Notes: a model not told the origin generated them from the sequence alone. Shown: positions 47,698-56,448, numbered from the stretch's first letter. The stretch is DNA of 64,000 nt from Deinococcus marmoris DSM 12784 (GCF_000701405.1 NZ_JNIV01000005.1:1-64000); one strand, 5' to 3'. Numbers and translations: made by a program.

Positions 47698-48147
47698 TCA
47701 GCGGCTGAGGACGGCGTAGCGCAGGCGGCGGTACTGGAAATACATCAGGCAGCCCACACAGATCTTCTGGCTCAGGTTCAGCCCTGCCAGGGCGATGACC
47801 ATCACGCCCAGGCCCAGGCCCAGCAGCGGCCACCCGGCCAGCATGGCCAGGGCAGAGGCCAGCAGAAACACGCCGCCCACGCCCTGCGCGAAGTGGTGGG
47901 CGCGGGGGTCTTCATCGACGACTTCGGGTTGTAAACCCAGCCGCCGCCCGAACATTCGGTAGGCCGCCCGCAGCGGCGAGAGGTCCGGGCGCACGGCCCC
48001 CAGCAACATGGCCGCGCCCAGCAGCAGCGTCAGGGCGCTCAGGCCGGAAATCAGGGTTAGCAGCGTCACGCCGATCACCGCGTACTGGTTGAACTTCAGG
48101 GCGCTCAGGTCCGTTTGGGCAGGGGCGGCAGGGGCGAGGGCAATCAT
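47698..48147 (-). CDS. DUF4395-family membrane protein at head of sulfur operon
   Basis: A 149-residue protein with three to four hydrophobic segments and a C-terminal [17 protein letters not shown] with a CxxC pair that could be redox active. DUF4395 proteins are often found near sulfur or thioredoxin-like genes, and the gene leads the assimilation operon with the reductase gene 34 nt downstream. It may handle a sulfur compound at the membrane, but this is unproven. ATG 48147 has TACCTT 8 nt upstream. Confidence 0.8.
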   Translation of the reverse strand: MIALAPAAPAQTDLSALKFNQYAVIGVTLLTLISGLSALTLLLGAAMLLGAVRPDLSPLRAAYRMFGRRLGLQPEVVDEDPRAHHFAQGVGGVFLLASALAMLAGWPLLGLGLGVMVIALAGLNLSQKICVGCLMYFQYRRLRYAVLSR

Positions 48148-48200
48148 CGACCAGAAAGGTAAACCTTTATTGATGATAAAACAAGTCAACTATTGGTGTG
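48148..48200 (-). promoter_or_regulatory. promoter-operator of the sulfate assimilation operon
   Basis: On the minus strand the order is CCAATAGTTGACT (48184-48196), an interrupted palindrome TTTATCATCAATAAA, the palindrome AAAGGTTTACCTTT (48155-48168) and TACCTT as -10 box. The 13-mer also occurs upstream of sat. The palindrome covers the -10 box and is a good candidate for a repressor site. Confidence 0.55.
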
Positions 48201-48636
48201 TGGACTAGATGGGTAGGCCTATGGGCCTGGGTGGGCGCGGGGGCAGCAGGGACCCGCACGCTGCACAGTCGCCCTGGCCCGCTGCACAATCTCCTGAGCT
48301 GCGGCGGGCGCTGCGCCGTCGTCTGCCCCGGAGGCCCAACCCAGATCAATTCTTAAGCTGTGCCGTTTCCTCGCCCCTGGGACGGCGGCTCATCGGTGAC
48401 TCGCGCTCGTGGTCCTGCGGGCGGCGGGCAGCTTGTGGGTGGTGATTGCCGCCTCGCCCCGCTGATGATGCCCACCTCCAGCAGCCCTGGAGTAGCAGCC
48501 CTGGGGTTTCCGTCCAGACGCACGGTGTGCGGCAGGCAGAGGGCGCTAGACTCGTCTGGACAGGTGGTCTGCCCGCTGCATGCCGGGTCCACCTTCCTTG
48601 CTCCCTTCCTCCTTCCGTATGCGGAGAACCCCTGTG
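48201..48636 (+). promoter_or_regulatory. intergenic region and promoter of the CheB-CheR-PAS gene
   Basis: No gene is seen in this GC-rich stretch. Near its end a perfect inverted pair, GTCCAGACG (48513-48521) and CGTCTGGAC (48553-48561), brackets TAGACT (48547-48552), a probable -10 box. Transcription would start around 48560 and give a leader of about 75 nt with GGAG upstream of the ATG. Confidence 0.4.
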
Positions 48637-51600
48637 ATGGACGATTCCCAGAGTACTGAAGCACAGACCGACGATGAACAGACCGCCGATCAACAGAGCG
48701 CCAATCAACAGAGTGCCGGGCAGGCCACCGAAAATCAGCCTTCCGCCCAGCCTGCCAGCCGCCAGTTGGGGGCGCTGTTGCAAGGTGCTGCGCCGCAGGG
48801 TCGCCCGCTGGTGGTGGTGGGCATCGGTGGGTCTGCCGGGGCGCTGGACGGCTACGAGCGCTTTTTCCTGAGCCTGCCGGTGGACAGCGGCATGGCCTTT
48901 GTGGTGGTGCCGCATCTGGACCCCCGCCACCGGGGCCTGATGCCCGAGATCCTGCAACGCTGCACCAGTATGCCGGTGGCGCAGGTGGGCGACGGCGTGC
49001 GCGTGCAGCCGGACCATGTCTACGTGATTCCGCCGGGCCACAGCCTGTCGATCATGAACGGCACTCTGCTGCTGGAGGACCTGGAACTGGCGCAGGGCCG
49101 CGTGATCGACAGCTTCTTCGAGTCGCTGGCGCGTGATCAGGGCGAGAACGCGGTGGGCGTGATCCTGTCGGGCATGGGCAGCGACGGCACGCGCGGCATC
49201 CAGGCCATCAAGGAGAGCTTTGGGCTGGCGCTGGTGCAGGACCCGGCCTCTGCCGAGTACCCGTCGATGCCCCGCAGCGCGGCGGCCACGGGGCTGGCCA
49301 ATGACGTGCTGCCTGCCGAGGACCTCGCGCCGCGCCTGTACAGTTTCGTGACCCGCAGCCGCAGCCTGCACGCGCAGGACTTCATGGACGAGGACGGGCG
49401 GCCCAGCGCCCCGCTGCAAAAGATTCTGCGACTGGTGCGGGTGCGGACCGGGCATGATTTCACGCGCTACAAGCGCAGCACGCTGGTCCGGCGCATCGAC
49501 CGCCGCATGAAGGCGCACCGCACCGAGGACATCTCGGATTACCTGCGCCTCTTGCAGGACAGCAAGGACGAGGTGGACGGGCTGTTCAGCGATTTCACCA
49601 TCAACGTGACCAGTTTCTTCCGGGACGTGGACGCCTTCGATGAGCTGAAGGCGCAACTGCGGCGCACCATCCTGACTCACAAGCAGGACCTGGAAAACAT
49701 GCGGGTGTGGGTGGCGGGCTGCTCTACCGGCGAGGAAGCCTACTCGGTGGCGATGGTGCTGCACGAACTGGGCGAGGAACTGGCGGGTGAGCGGGCCTTC
49801 AAGGTGCAGCTCTTTGCCACCGACATCGACAAGGAGGCGCTGGACCGGGCGCGCTACGGCCTGTACCCGCGCGACATCTCCTACGTGGTGTCCCCGGCCC
49901 GGCTGGAACGCTATTTCCAGCTTCACGAGGGCGGCTATCAGGTGCGCCCGGAGATTCGCAACATGGTGGTCTTTGCCCAGCACAACACCTACGGCGATCC
50001 GCCGTTTACCCGGCTGGACCTGCTGTGCTGCCGGAACATGCTGATCTACCTGAGCGCCGAGTTGCAGGCCCAGATCATGTCGGTGTTCCAGTACGCCCTG
50101 CGGCCCGGCGGGTTGCTGTTCCTGGGGGCCAGTGAAACTGCCGGAACCGAGCGCGACGCCTTTCACGCGCTGGACGCCCGCTGGAAAATCTACGCGCGCG
50201 GTGACGGCCCGCCCGCCCCGCTGACGCTGGAGCATTCGGTGGCCGGGGCCGGGGCCGGTCTGCGCCGGGAAACGGGCTGGAGCCGTCTTCCGGCCCAGCA
50301 GTCTTCCCATCCGGGCGCGCTGATGCAGCAGGCGCAGACCACGCTGCTGGCGCACTACGCGCCGCCGTCGGTGGTGATCAACCCGGACGGCGAGATTCTG
50401 CTGGTCAACGGCCCCACCGGGCATTATCTGGAACTGCCGCTGGGCAAGACCCTGACCAACGCCTTCGAGATGGTGCGCGACGGTCTGCGCTACGAGTTGC
50501 CCGCCGCCGTGCAGCAGGCGCTGACCGAGGGCGGCGAGGTGGTGCGCCCGAACCTGCGGGTGGAGACTGGCCCCCGGACGCGGGTGATCGACCTGATCGT
50601 GCGCCCGTTGCCAGGAGCGCAGCCGCACCTGCTGGTGCTGTTCCGCGAACACGGCGGCGAGAGCGAGGGACCGCCGCCCGAGAGGACCGATCAGGTGCGC
50701 CTGATGGAGCGCGAACTCCAGCGCAGCCGCGAGAGTTTGCAGGCCAACATCGAGGACATGGCGGTGTCCGTCGAGGAACTCAGGAGTACCAACGAGGAAC
50801 TCCAGACCAGCAACGAGGAATTGCAGAGCAGCAATGAGGAACTGACCACCTCTAAAGAAGAGTTGCAGTCGCTGAACGAGGAACTGATCACCATCAACGC
50901 CGAACACCAGCGCGTGATCTACGAGCTGGCGCAGGCCAACAACGACATGAAAAACCTGCTGGACAGCGCGGGCATCGCCACCGTGTTTCTGGGCAACGAC
51001 CTGACCATCAAGCGCTTCACGCCGCGCATCACGCGGGTGATCAACCTGATGACGGTGGACCTGGGGCGTCCCATCACCGACATCAGCGCCAATCTGCGTT
51101 ACGAAAACCTGACCCGTGACATCAGCCGGGTGCTGGAAACGCTGGAAACGCTGGAGATTCAGGTGCAGACCCACGGCGGCCAGTGGTATCTGATGAGGAT
51201 CAGCCCGTACCGCACCGCTGACAACTTCATCGACGGAGTGGTGGTGGCCTTTACCAACGTGGACGTGATCAAGGGCATGGAGCGGCAGATGCGGGACGCG
51301 CTGGCCTACGCCGAGGGCGTGCTGAACAGCATGCAGGACCCGCTGCTGGTGCTGGACGCGGGCGCACGGGTGGTGTCGGCCAACCGCGCCCTGCACCATC
51401 TGCTCCAGATGGGTGCCCAGCAGGTGAACGGGGCGGACCTGTACGCGCTGGCCCACGGCGTCTTCGATCAGCCCGAACTGCGCGCCCGCCTGGGCGAGGT
51501 CATCGCCAGCGGGCAGCCCCTGAGCAACTTCGTGATCGATCTGAACGTGCCGCAGCACGGCGCGCGCAGGATGAAGACCGAGGCCAACCCGGTCTCCGGT

Positions 51601-51696
51601 CACGACGGCCAGTACGCCCTGACGCTGTTCAAGATGGAGGACGTGACCGAAGTGCTGCACCGCGCCGCCACAGAGGGCGAGGACTTCGGCGGGTAG
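48637..51696 (+). CDS. CheB-CheR-PAS multidomain signalling protein without kinase domain
   Basis: A 1019-residue cytosolic protein. After a Gln/Ser/Thr-rich N-terminus a CheB methylesterase domain (about 55-235) has catalytic Ser in GIGGSAGA, His in VVPHLDPRHRG and Asp in SGMGSDGT. A CheR methyltransferase domain (about 250-520) has FTINVTSFFRD and the SAM site VWVAGCSTGEEAYS. A long coiled coil follows (about 680-750, repeats of NEELQTS type), then two PAS domains. Such proteins usually end in a histidine kinase; here the chain stops after the last PAS. A separate PAS kinase is encoded convergently next door. Confidence 0.9.
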   Translation: MDDSQSTEAQTDDEQTADQQSANQQSAGQATENQPSAQPASRQLGALLQGAAPQGRPLVVVGIGGSAGALDGYERFFLSLPVDSGMAFVVVPHLDPRHRGLMPEILQRCTSMPVAQVGDGVRVQPDHVYVIPPGHSLSIMNGTLLLEDLELAQGRVIDSFFESLARDQGENAVGVILSGMGSDGTRGIQAIKESFGLALVQDPASAEYPSMPRSAAATGLANDVLPAEDLAPRLYSFVTRSRSLHAQDFMDEDGRPSAPLQKILRLVRVRTGHDFTRYKRSTLVRRIDRRMKAHRTEDISDYLRLLQDSKDEVDGLFSDFTINVTSFFRDVDAFDELKAQLRRTILTHKQDLENMRVWVAGCSTGEEAYSVAMVLHELGEELAGERAFKVQLFATDIDKEALDRARYGLYPRDISYVVSPARLERYFQLHEGGYQVRPEIRNMVVFAQHNTYGDPPFTRLDLLCCRNMLIYLSAELQAQIMSVFQYALRPGGLLFLGASETAGTERDAFHALDARWKIYARGDGPPAPLTLEHSVAGAGAGLRRETGWSRLPAQQSSHPGALMQQAQTTLLAHYAPPSVVINPDGEILLVNGPTGHYLELPLGKTLTNAFEMVRDGLRYELPAAVQQALTEGGEVVRPNLRVETGPRTRVIDLIVRPLPGAQPHLLVLFREHGGESEGPPPERTDQVRLMERELQRSRESLQANIEDMAVSVEELRSTNEELQTSNEELQSSNEELTTSKEELQSLNEELITINAEHQRVIYELAQANNDMKNLLDSAGIATVFLGNDLTIKRFTPRITRVINLMTVDLGRPITDISANLRYENLTRDISRVLETLETLEIQVQTHGGQWYLMRISPYRTADNFIDGVVVAFTNVDVIKGMERQMRDALAYAEGVLNSMQDPLLVLDAGARVVSANRALHHLLQMGAQQVNGADLYALAHGVFDQPELRARLGEVIASGQPLSNFVIDLNVPQHGARRMKTEANPVSGHDGQYALTLFKMEDVTEVLHRAATEGEDFGG

Positions 51697-51825
51697 GCAC
51701 TGCGAGGCCCGTGGTCAGGGGGGGCTGAATCAAGTCGAGAGACTCCTGCTCCCTGGCCCCAGAACAGACTGAACGAGACAACCCCAATTCAGGATTTGCC
51801 TCGTCCTTCTTCGCCCGCCGTCTGC

Positions 51826-53271
51826 TCAGGGCGCGGGCAGTCCGTCCCTGGGCAGCGCCACCCAGAAGCAACTGCCCTGGCCTTCCTGGCCCTCGGCCCA
51901 GACCCGGCCTCCCTGGCGCAGGGCGGCGCGGCGCACGCGGGCCAGACCGATGCCCAGGCCCGAAAAGTCGCGCTCGCTGTGCAGGCGCTGAAAGACGCCG
52001 AACAGGCGGCCCTGCTGCGCCGCGCTAAAGCCCACGCCGTTGTCGCGCACGCCGATCAGGTACTCGCTGCCGTTCTCACGGACCAGAATGCTGATCTCGC
52101 TCTTCTCCTGGCCTGCACTGAATTTCAGGGCATTGTCCAGCAGGGCGGTAAAGATGTCCTTGAGGTTCTGGGGATCGCCGGTCACGGTGGGCAGCGGGTC
52201 TTTGTGCCACACCACCTCGCGGCCCTGGAGCTGGGGGCGCAGGTCCCGTTCGACGTCTTCCAGCACGCGCTCCAGGCTCACGCTCATGCTGATGGAACTC
52301 TGCTGTCCGGTGCGGAAATAGTCGGCCAGGGCACTCACCAGTACGTTCAGGCGGTCCACGCTGCCCAGCATCTGCCGAACGTAATGCCAGGTTTGTGAAT
52401 CGTCGCCCTGCAAAGCATGGTCCTGCTGGGGCAGATGCTCGCCGTCTGGCAGTCGGCGGCGCAGCAACTCGGCCAGGGCGGTGAACTGCCGCAGCGGGGT
52501 CTGGAGATTGTGCGTCACGGCCTGCACGAAGGTTTCAAGCTCATCGCTCAGCTCACGGATGCGGGCAGTACGGTCCTGGACGCGTTGTTCCAGGGTTGCA
52601 TTCAGCATGATCACGTCCTGCTGCGCCCGCTTGAGGGCCGAGATGTCGGTCACGGCGGCGCGCAGGTACGGGGGATGGCTGCCTGCCTCGGCCTGCGCGT
52701 CGAGCTGAATGTGGGTTTCCCCGCCGCCGGGCAGCGCCAGCGTCAACTCGGCGCGGACGGTCTGAGCGCTGGCCTGAGTGCCGGGTTGGCCGCCGGATTG
52801 ACCGCCAGCGAAAGCCCGGCGTAGCAGCAGGGCGAAGGGCACGCCGCTGTCTTCGGTCAGGTATCCCGAGAAGCGCTGGCGGATCAGCTTGCCGCGCTCG
52901 GCCCCCATAAGCTGGCATCCGGCGCGGTTGACCTCCAGAATCCGCCCGTCCTTGCTGAGGGTGAAATAGCCCACCGGGGTCAGGTCGTACAGATCGCGGT
53001 AGGTGTCGCGCATCCGCCCTAGCTCAGCATTGCTGCGCTGCAACTCCTCCATTTGCAGGGACAGCTCGATCTGATGGACCTGCAACTCGTGCTGCTGAAG
53101 CTGAAAGTCGCGGCTCAGCGTTTCCGGGTCCGGCGGGGGCGTGCGGTTGGCGAAATAATCGGCCACCCGCCCCTCGGCCTGCGTTCTGAGGGTGGCGGGC
53201 GTGGCTTCTGACGTCGTGGCTTCTGACGGCGTGGATTCAGGCGCTCCGGGCTGGCCTTTGTCGAAAGGCAT
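51826..53271 (-). CDS. PAS-domain histidine kinase
   Basis: A 481-residue soluble kinase. A helical N-terminus with LQQHELQVHQIELSLQMEELQ leads to a PAS domain (about 90-210) with LYDLTPVGYFTLSKDGRILEVNRAG. The dimerisation helix carries VQAVTHNLQTPLRQFTAL, a phytochrome-kinase type H-box with the phospho-His before Asn. The HATPase part has LLDNALKFSAG, VRDNGVGFS and GLGIGLARVRRA. No response regulator is adjacent. It converges with the CheB-CheR-PAS gene, which lacks a kinase, so the two may act together. ATG 53271 follows CAGGAG. Confidence 0.9.
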   Translation of the reverse strand: MPFDKGQPGAPESTPSEATTSEATPATLRTQAEGRVADYFANRTPPPDPETLSRDFQLQQHELQVHQIELSLQMEELQRSNAELGRMRDTYRDLYDLTPVGYFTLSKDGRILEVNRAGCQLMGAERGKLIRQRFSGYLTEDSGVPFALLLRRAFAGGQSGGQPGTQASAQTVRAELTLALPGGGETHIQLDAQAEAGSHPPYLRAAVTDISALKRAQQDVIMLNATLEQRVQDRTARIRELSDELETFVQAVTHNLQTPLRQFTALAELLRRRLPDGEHLPQQDHALQGDDSQTWHYVRQMLGSVDRLNVLVSALADYFRTGQQSSISMSVSLERVLEDVERDLRPQLQGREVVWHKDPLPTVTGDPQNLKDIFTALLDNALKFSAGQEKSEISILVRENGSEYLIGVRDNGVGFSAAQQGRLFGVFQRLHSERDFSGLGIGLARVRRAALRQGGRVWAEGQEGQGSCFWVALPRDGLPAP

Positions 53272-53378
53272 GGGAAATCTCCTGTTGCGCTGTGGGGGTG
53301 TCAACCGGGCCGGGATCATGGAGATGGGCGTGTGACAGGACTTCGGGAGGGGAGTGGAGGGCCACGCCTTACACGGTC

Positions 53379-53413
53379 ACAGCCAGGACAGCCAGGACAG
53401 CCAGGACAGCCAG
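53379..53413 (+). repeat. 9-bp tandem repeat
   Basis: Four copies of ACAGCCAGG (the last one base short) lie between the kinase gene start and the first phosphoribosyltransferase gene, upstream of both divergent units. Copy number could vary between strains. Confidence 0.8.
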
Positions 53414-53517
53414 AGGAGCGGTCCATGCAGGATAGCAATTCAGGATGCAGTGCTGAGTAAGAACGGTTTCGGTTGTCTCATCAGGTTCGGCCCGGCCCAC
53501 CGGGCAGGCCGGGGCAC

Positions 53518-53523
53518 TACACT
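53518..53523 (+). promoter_or_regulatory. -10 box of first phosphoribosyltransferase gene
   Basis: TACACT followed by 7 nt and GTG 53531; no ribosome binding site. Confidence 0.55.
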
Positions 53524-53530
53524 CTGAGCC

Positions 53531-54067
53531 GTGAAAACGCACACCGTACAGGTCGGGGACGTGACCCGTGAACTGCCCATCGTGGAGGTCGCTCCCGGCG
53601 TCAACGTGGCCCTGTTCAACATGCTGGGCGACACCGAGGTCACGGAAGCTGCCGGAATCGAACTGGCGAAACTGCTGCCCGCAGACATCGACGTGCTGGT
53701 CACGCCAGAGGTCAAGGCCCTGTCGCTGGCGCACGTCATCAGCCGCGAGACGGGCAAGCCCTACATCGTGATCCGCAAGACCCAGAAGCCCTACATGGTG
53801 GACCCGGTGGCGCGCGAGGTGGTCAGCATCACCACCGGCATTCCGCAACTGCTGGTGCTGGACGGCTTCGACGTGCCCAAGGTCCGGGGCCGCAAGGTGG
53901 CCATCGTGGACGACGTGGTCTCCAGCGGCGGCACCCTGCACTCGCTGCGCCAGATCATCGACGAGGTGGGCGGCGAGGTGGCCGCCGTGCTGGCCGTCTT
54001 CACCGAGGGCGAGGAGCGTGCGGAAGTGACGGCGCTGGGCCACCTGCCACTGTTTCCATCCGAGTGA
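53531..54067 (+). CDS. phosphoribosyltransferase-family protein, first of tandem pair
   Basis: A 178-residue type I PRTase. The PRPP-binding loop is [13 protein letters not shown] near residue 125, preceded by a flexible-loop region with IRKTQKPYM near residue 85 and the hood segment [15 protein letters not shown]. It resembles adenine or xanthine phosphoribosyltransferases, but the base specificity is not clear. The GTG start is chosen for its leaderless -10 box. A related gene follows after 31 nt. Confidence 0.85.
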   Translation: MKTHTVQVGDVTRELPIVEVAPGVNVALFNMLGDTEVTEAAGIELAKLLPADIDVLVTPEVKALSLAHVISRETGKPYIVIRKTQKPYMVDPVAREVVSITTGIPQLLVLDGFDVPKVRGRKVAIVDDVVSSGGTLHSLRQIIDEVGGEVAAVLAVFTEGEERAEVTALGHLPLFPSE

Positions 54068-54086
54068 CGGGCGGGGGCCGGCGGGC

Positions 54087-54092
54087 TAAGCT
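54087..54092 (+). promoter_or_regulatory. -10 box of second phosphoribosyltransferase gene
   Basis: TAAGCT, 6 nt before ATG 54099, inside the short gap between the two paralogues; it would allow separate expression. Confidence 0.5.
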
Positions 54093-54098
54093 GGAGCC

Positions 54099-54647
54099 AT
54101 GACCCAGGCCAGACAGGACATCACGGTGGAGATCGGCGGCGTGAGCCGCACCCTGCCCAGCGCGCGGGCGGGCAGCATGGGCCGCGTGCCGCTGGTGGAA
54201 TTTATCGGCGACAGCGAATTTACCAAGGCGGTGGCCACAGAGATGGTGGTCATGATCCCCCCTGGCACCGAGGTGCTGCTCACCGTGGTGACCAACGCCC
54301 TGCCGCTGGCCCACGAGCTGAGCCACCTGAGCGGCCTGCCCTACGAGTGCGTCCGTAAAAAGCGCCGCCCGTACATGCAGGACCCCATCATTCAGGACGC
54401 CCCTAGCATGACCCTGGGCGTGGCCGAGACCTTCTGGCTGGACAGCCCCCACGCCGCCCGCCTGAAGGGCAAACGGGTGGCCATCGTGCAGGACGTGATT
54501 TCCAGCGGCGGCACCGCGCAGACGCTGGCCCGCATCGTCGAACGCTCGGGCGGCACCGTCAGCGGTTATCTGGCCGCCTTCCGGCAGGGCGAGAGCGCGC
54601 TGAGCCTGCCTTTCAAGTACCTGGAAAAGCTGCCCGCCCATATCTGA
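54099..54647 (+). CDS. phosphoribosyltransferase paralogue with altered PRPP loop
   Basis: A 182-residue relative of the preceding gene with the same order of segments: [28 protein letters not shown] and the PRPP loop [13 protein letters not shown]. The first of the two acidic residues of the loop, which contact the ribose hydroxyls, is replaced by Gln. It may therefore be an altered-activity or regulatory partner. Both loops keep the SSGGT phosphate-binding part. The pair may form heteromers. Confidence 0.83.
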   Translation: MTQARQDITVEIGGVSRTLPSARAGSMGRVPLVEFIGDSEFTKAVATEMVVMIPPGTEVLLTVVTNALPLAHELSHLSGLPYECVRKKRRPYMQDPIIQDAPSMTLGVAETFWLDSPHAARLKGKRVAIVQDVISSGGTAQTLARIVERSGGTVSGYLAAFRQGESALSLPFKYLEKLPAHI

Positions 54648-54701
54648 GGGCCAGACTCCAGGCTTCAGAGCCTAAGCAAAAGTTAAGGGACAGCGTTTTC
54701 T

Positions 54702-54719
54702 GGCGTCCATACGCCCTTT
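54702..54719 (+). terminator. weak terminator after phosphoribosyltransferase pair
   Basis: GGCGT-CCAT-ACGCC followed by CTTTT; a second hairpin, AGGCTTCAGAGCCT, lies just upstream at 54659-54672. Confidence 0.5.
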
Positions 54720-54740
54720 TCCGCGCACCCCAACTTTTGA

Positions 54741-54772
54741 TTGACGTTCCGTTGACTTCTGGTCAGTAGGGT
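54741..54772 (+). promoter_or_regulatory. direct repeat and -10 box of dedA
   Basis: TTGAC at 54741-54745 and 54752-54756 are 11 bp apart and end 10 nt before TAGGGT (54767-54772), which is 9 nt before the ATG. The layout copies that of the two CCTGAC promoters in the phoU region. Confidence 0.45.
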
Positions 54773-54781
54773 AACCCTCTG

Positions 54782-55429
54782 ATGGTCGACTGGATTCAGA
54801 ATTTGATGGACAGCCTGGGCTACCTGGGCATCGTGCTGCTGATGGTGCTGGAGAACGTGTTTCCGCCGATTCCCAGCGAGCTGATCCTGCCCTCGGCGGG
54901 CTTCGCGGCCTCGCGCGGGGACCTCAGCTTGGTGGGCGTGGTGCTGGCAGGAACGCTGGGCAGCGTCCTGGGCACCCTGCCGCTGTACTACATCGGGCGG
55001 GTCTTCAGTGAGGAACGGCTGGTGGCTTGGGCCGACCAGCACGGCAGATGGCTGGGCCTGCGCGGCAAAGATGTCCGCAAGGCCGACGCGTGGTTCGACA
55101 GGCACGGCCCGAAGGCGGTGCTGTTCGGGCGTATGGTCCCCGGCGTCCGCAGCTTGCTGAGCCTCCCGGCGGGCATGAGCGAGATGCCGCTGCGGACCTT
55201 CGTGCTGTACAGCGCCATCGGCTCGGCGCTGTGGGCCACGCTGCTGACCGGCGCGGGCTACCTGCTGGGAGACCACTACGAGAAGGTGGGCGAGTACATG
55301 GCCCCGGCCTCCAAGATCATCCTGGCAGCGCTGCTGATCGCCGCCGCCGTGTGGTTCGTGCGGCGCAGGCAGGCGGCGGCCCGCAGCGCCGCGCAGCCGG
55401 AGCGTCACGCGTCCCTGAAAGAAGGGTAA
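54782..55429 (+). CDS. DedA-family membrane protein
   Basis: A 215-residue DedA/SNARE-associated (VTT-domain) protein with about five hydrophobic segments. Family marks are NVFPPIPSELILPSAGFAA with the re-entrant proline and Glu, GTLGSVLGTLPLYYIGR, and FGRMVPGVRSLLSLPAGM with the two conserved arginines. Members flip phospholipids or undecaprenyl phosphate and help proton-coupled envelope homeostasis. The C-terminal tail is basic. The gene stands alone. Confidence 0.93.
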   Translation: MVDWIQNLMDSLGYLGIVLLMVLENVFPPIPSELILPSAGFAASRGDLSLVGVVLAGTLGSVLGTLPLYYIGRVFSEERLVAWADQHGRWLGLRGKDVRKADAWFDRHGPKAVLFGRMVPGVRSLLSLPAGMSEMPLRTFVLYSAIGSALWATLLTGAGYLLGDHYEKVGEYMAPASKIILAALLIAAAVWFVRRRQAAARSAAQPERHASLKEG

Positions 55430-56434
55430 TCAGCCGTTCGTCCAGTAGCGCCACTGGTGCCCGCCCGCACAAGAGGCCGTGAACTGCGGACCGCTCTTGC
55501 TCAGGCGGGCAGGCTGCTGGCAGGTGGGGCAGATGGGTTTGGCCGGGGTGTTGGCATCGCAGGCGGCACATTTGAGGTAATAGCCGTATTTGCCGTACTG
55601 GATGGATAATTTACTGGACTGGCACTGGCGGCAGTTGGGAATCTGTGCTGATTCAGTCTGGGCAGGCGCGGCCACGGGCAGGCTGTGAGGAGGGGAGACC
55701 ACGCCGGTCAGTCCTCTGGATGCCGATGGTCTGGGGGCGGAGACTGTCTTCTGGGAGGTCATTGGAACTGCCTCTATTCTGCCCAGCGGTTGATGACGGG
55801 CATTCAGGAAGGCTGCGATACCGCTCAGTTCGGCGGGGGTGGCCTCGTAGCCCGCATCTTTGAAGTTCAGCGAGAACACGCCGTTGGCCTTGCGGTAATG
55901 CTGGGTCAGTTCGGTCACCCTGTCCGGCACCTGATCCGCCTTGAGAACCTCTGTGGGGACGTATTTGCCGCCCTGGATGATTCCGCTATCCGATACGGCC
56001 ACCAGAATGTCGATGTGCATGGTCCCAAATCTTTTCTGGAGCTTGCCTAGAAGTAGTTTGCCCAGCAACTGCTCATCGTGATCGTCCAGCAATCTGTGCA
56101 GCAGTTCGCCCTGCCGTTGTCCCTGGAGGACGGGCGACGCCATGCCGCGCGCGTTCCCCTTCCAATGCCGCGCCCAGTCGCCGCGCTCGTTGACGCTGAC
56201 CTGCCCAGTGACCGACTTGCTCTCGATGACGATGATTCCGTGTCTGTGCAAGACCAGATGATCAATCTGCGCCACCTCGCCCTGCCGTTCTATTCGTAGG
56301 TTATGTAGAAGCTTGATCTCCGGTTTCTCGCCAAAAGCCCGTTTCAGGTAGTGGGCCATCTGCCGCTCGGCCTCGTACCCGGCGCGGCGCAGCGGATCAG
56401 TTTGGGTCTGCGCTTCCAGCTCTTTGATGATCAT
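55430..56434 (-). CDS. NERD-domain nuclease-related protein with zinc ribbons
   Basis: A 334-residue protein. A NERD domain (about 15-130) has IDHLVLHRHGIIVIESKSV, the Asp and ExK residues of a restriction-nuclease-like fold. The middle is a helical segment and a Pro/Ser-rich linker. The C-terminal part has two CxxC-type modules (CRQCQSS...CAACD and CPTCQQ...SCAGGH), like topoisomerase zinc ribbons, for DNA binding. DNA processing is likely, while the precise activity is unknown. ATG 56434 has TAAACT 8 nt upstream. Confidence 0.87.
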   Translation of the reverse strand: MIIKELEAQTQTDPLRRAGYEAERQMAHYLKRAFGEKPEIKLLHNLRIERQGEVAQIDHLVLHRHGIIVIESKSVTGQVSVNERGDWARHWKGNARGMASPVLQGQRQGELLHRLLDDHDEQLLGKLLLGKLQKRFGTMHIDILVAVSDSGIIQGGKYVPTEVLKADQVPDRVTELTQHYRKANGVFSLNFKDAGYEATPAELSGIAAFLNARHQPLGRIEAVPMTSQKTVSAPRPSASRGLTGVVSPPHSLPVAAPAQTESAQIPNCRQCQSSKLSIQYGKYGYYLKCAACDANTPAKPICPTCQQPARLSKSGPQFTASCAGGHQWRYWTNG

Positions 56435-56442
56435 GATTCCAG

Positions 56443-56448
56443 AGTTTA
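56443..56448 (-). promoter_or_regulatory. -10 box of NERD gene
   Basis: TAAACT on the minus strand, 8 nt before ATG 56434; it lies just downstream of the AraC-type gene. Confidence 0.5.

Noticed and set aside
48346..51660. Very long open frame on the minus strand opposite the CheB-CheR-PAS gene
   Set aside because: It mirrors the real gene, is full of His, Gln and Arg from antisense GC-rich codons, and has no recognisable domain.
54741..54757. TTGACG or TTGACT as ordinary -35 box of dedA
   Set aside because: Distances to the likely -10 box TAGGGT are 20 and 9 nt, neither of which suits a normal 16-18-nt spacer.
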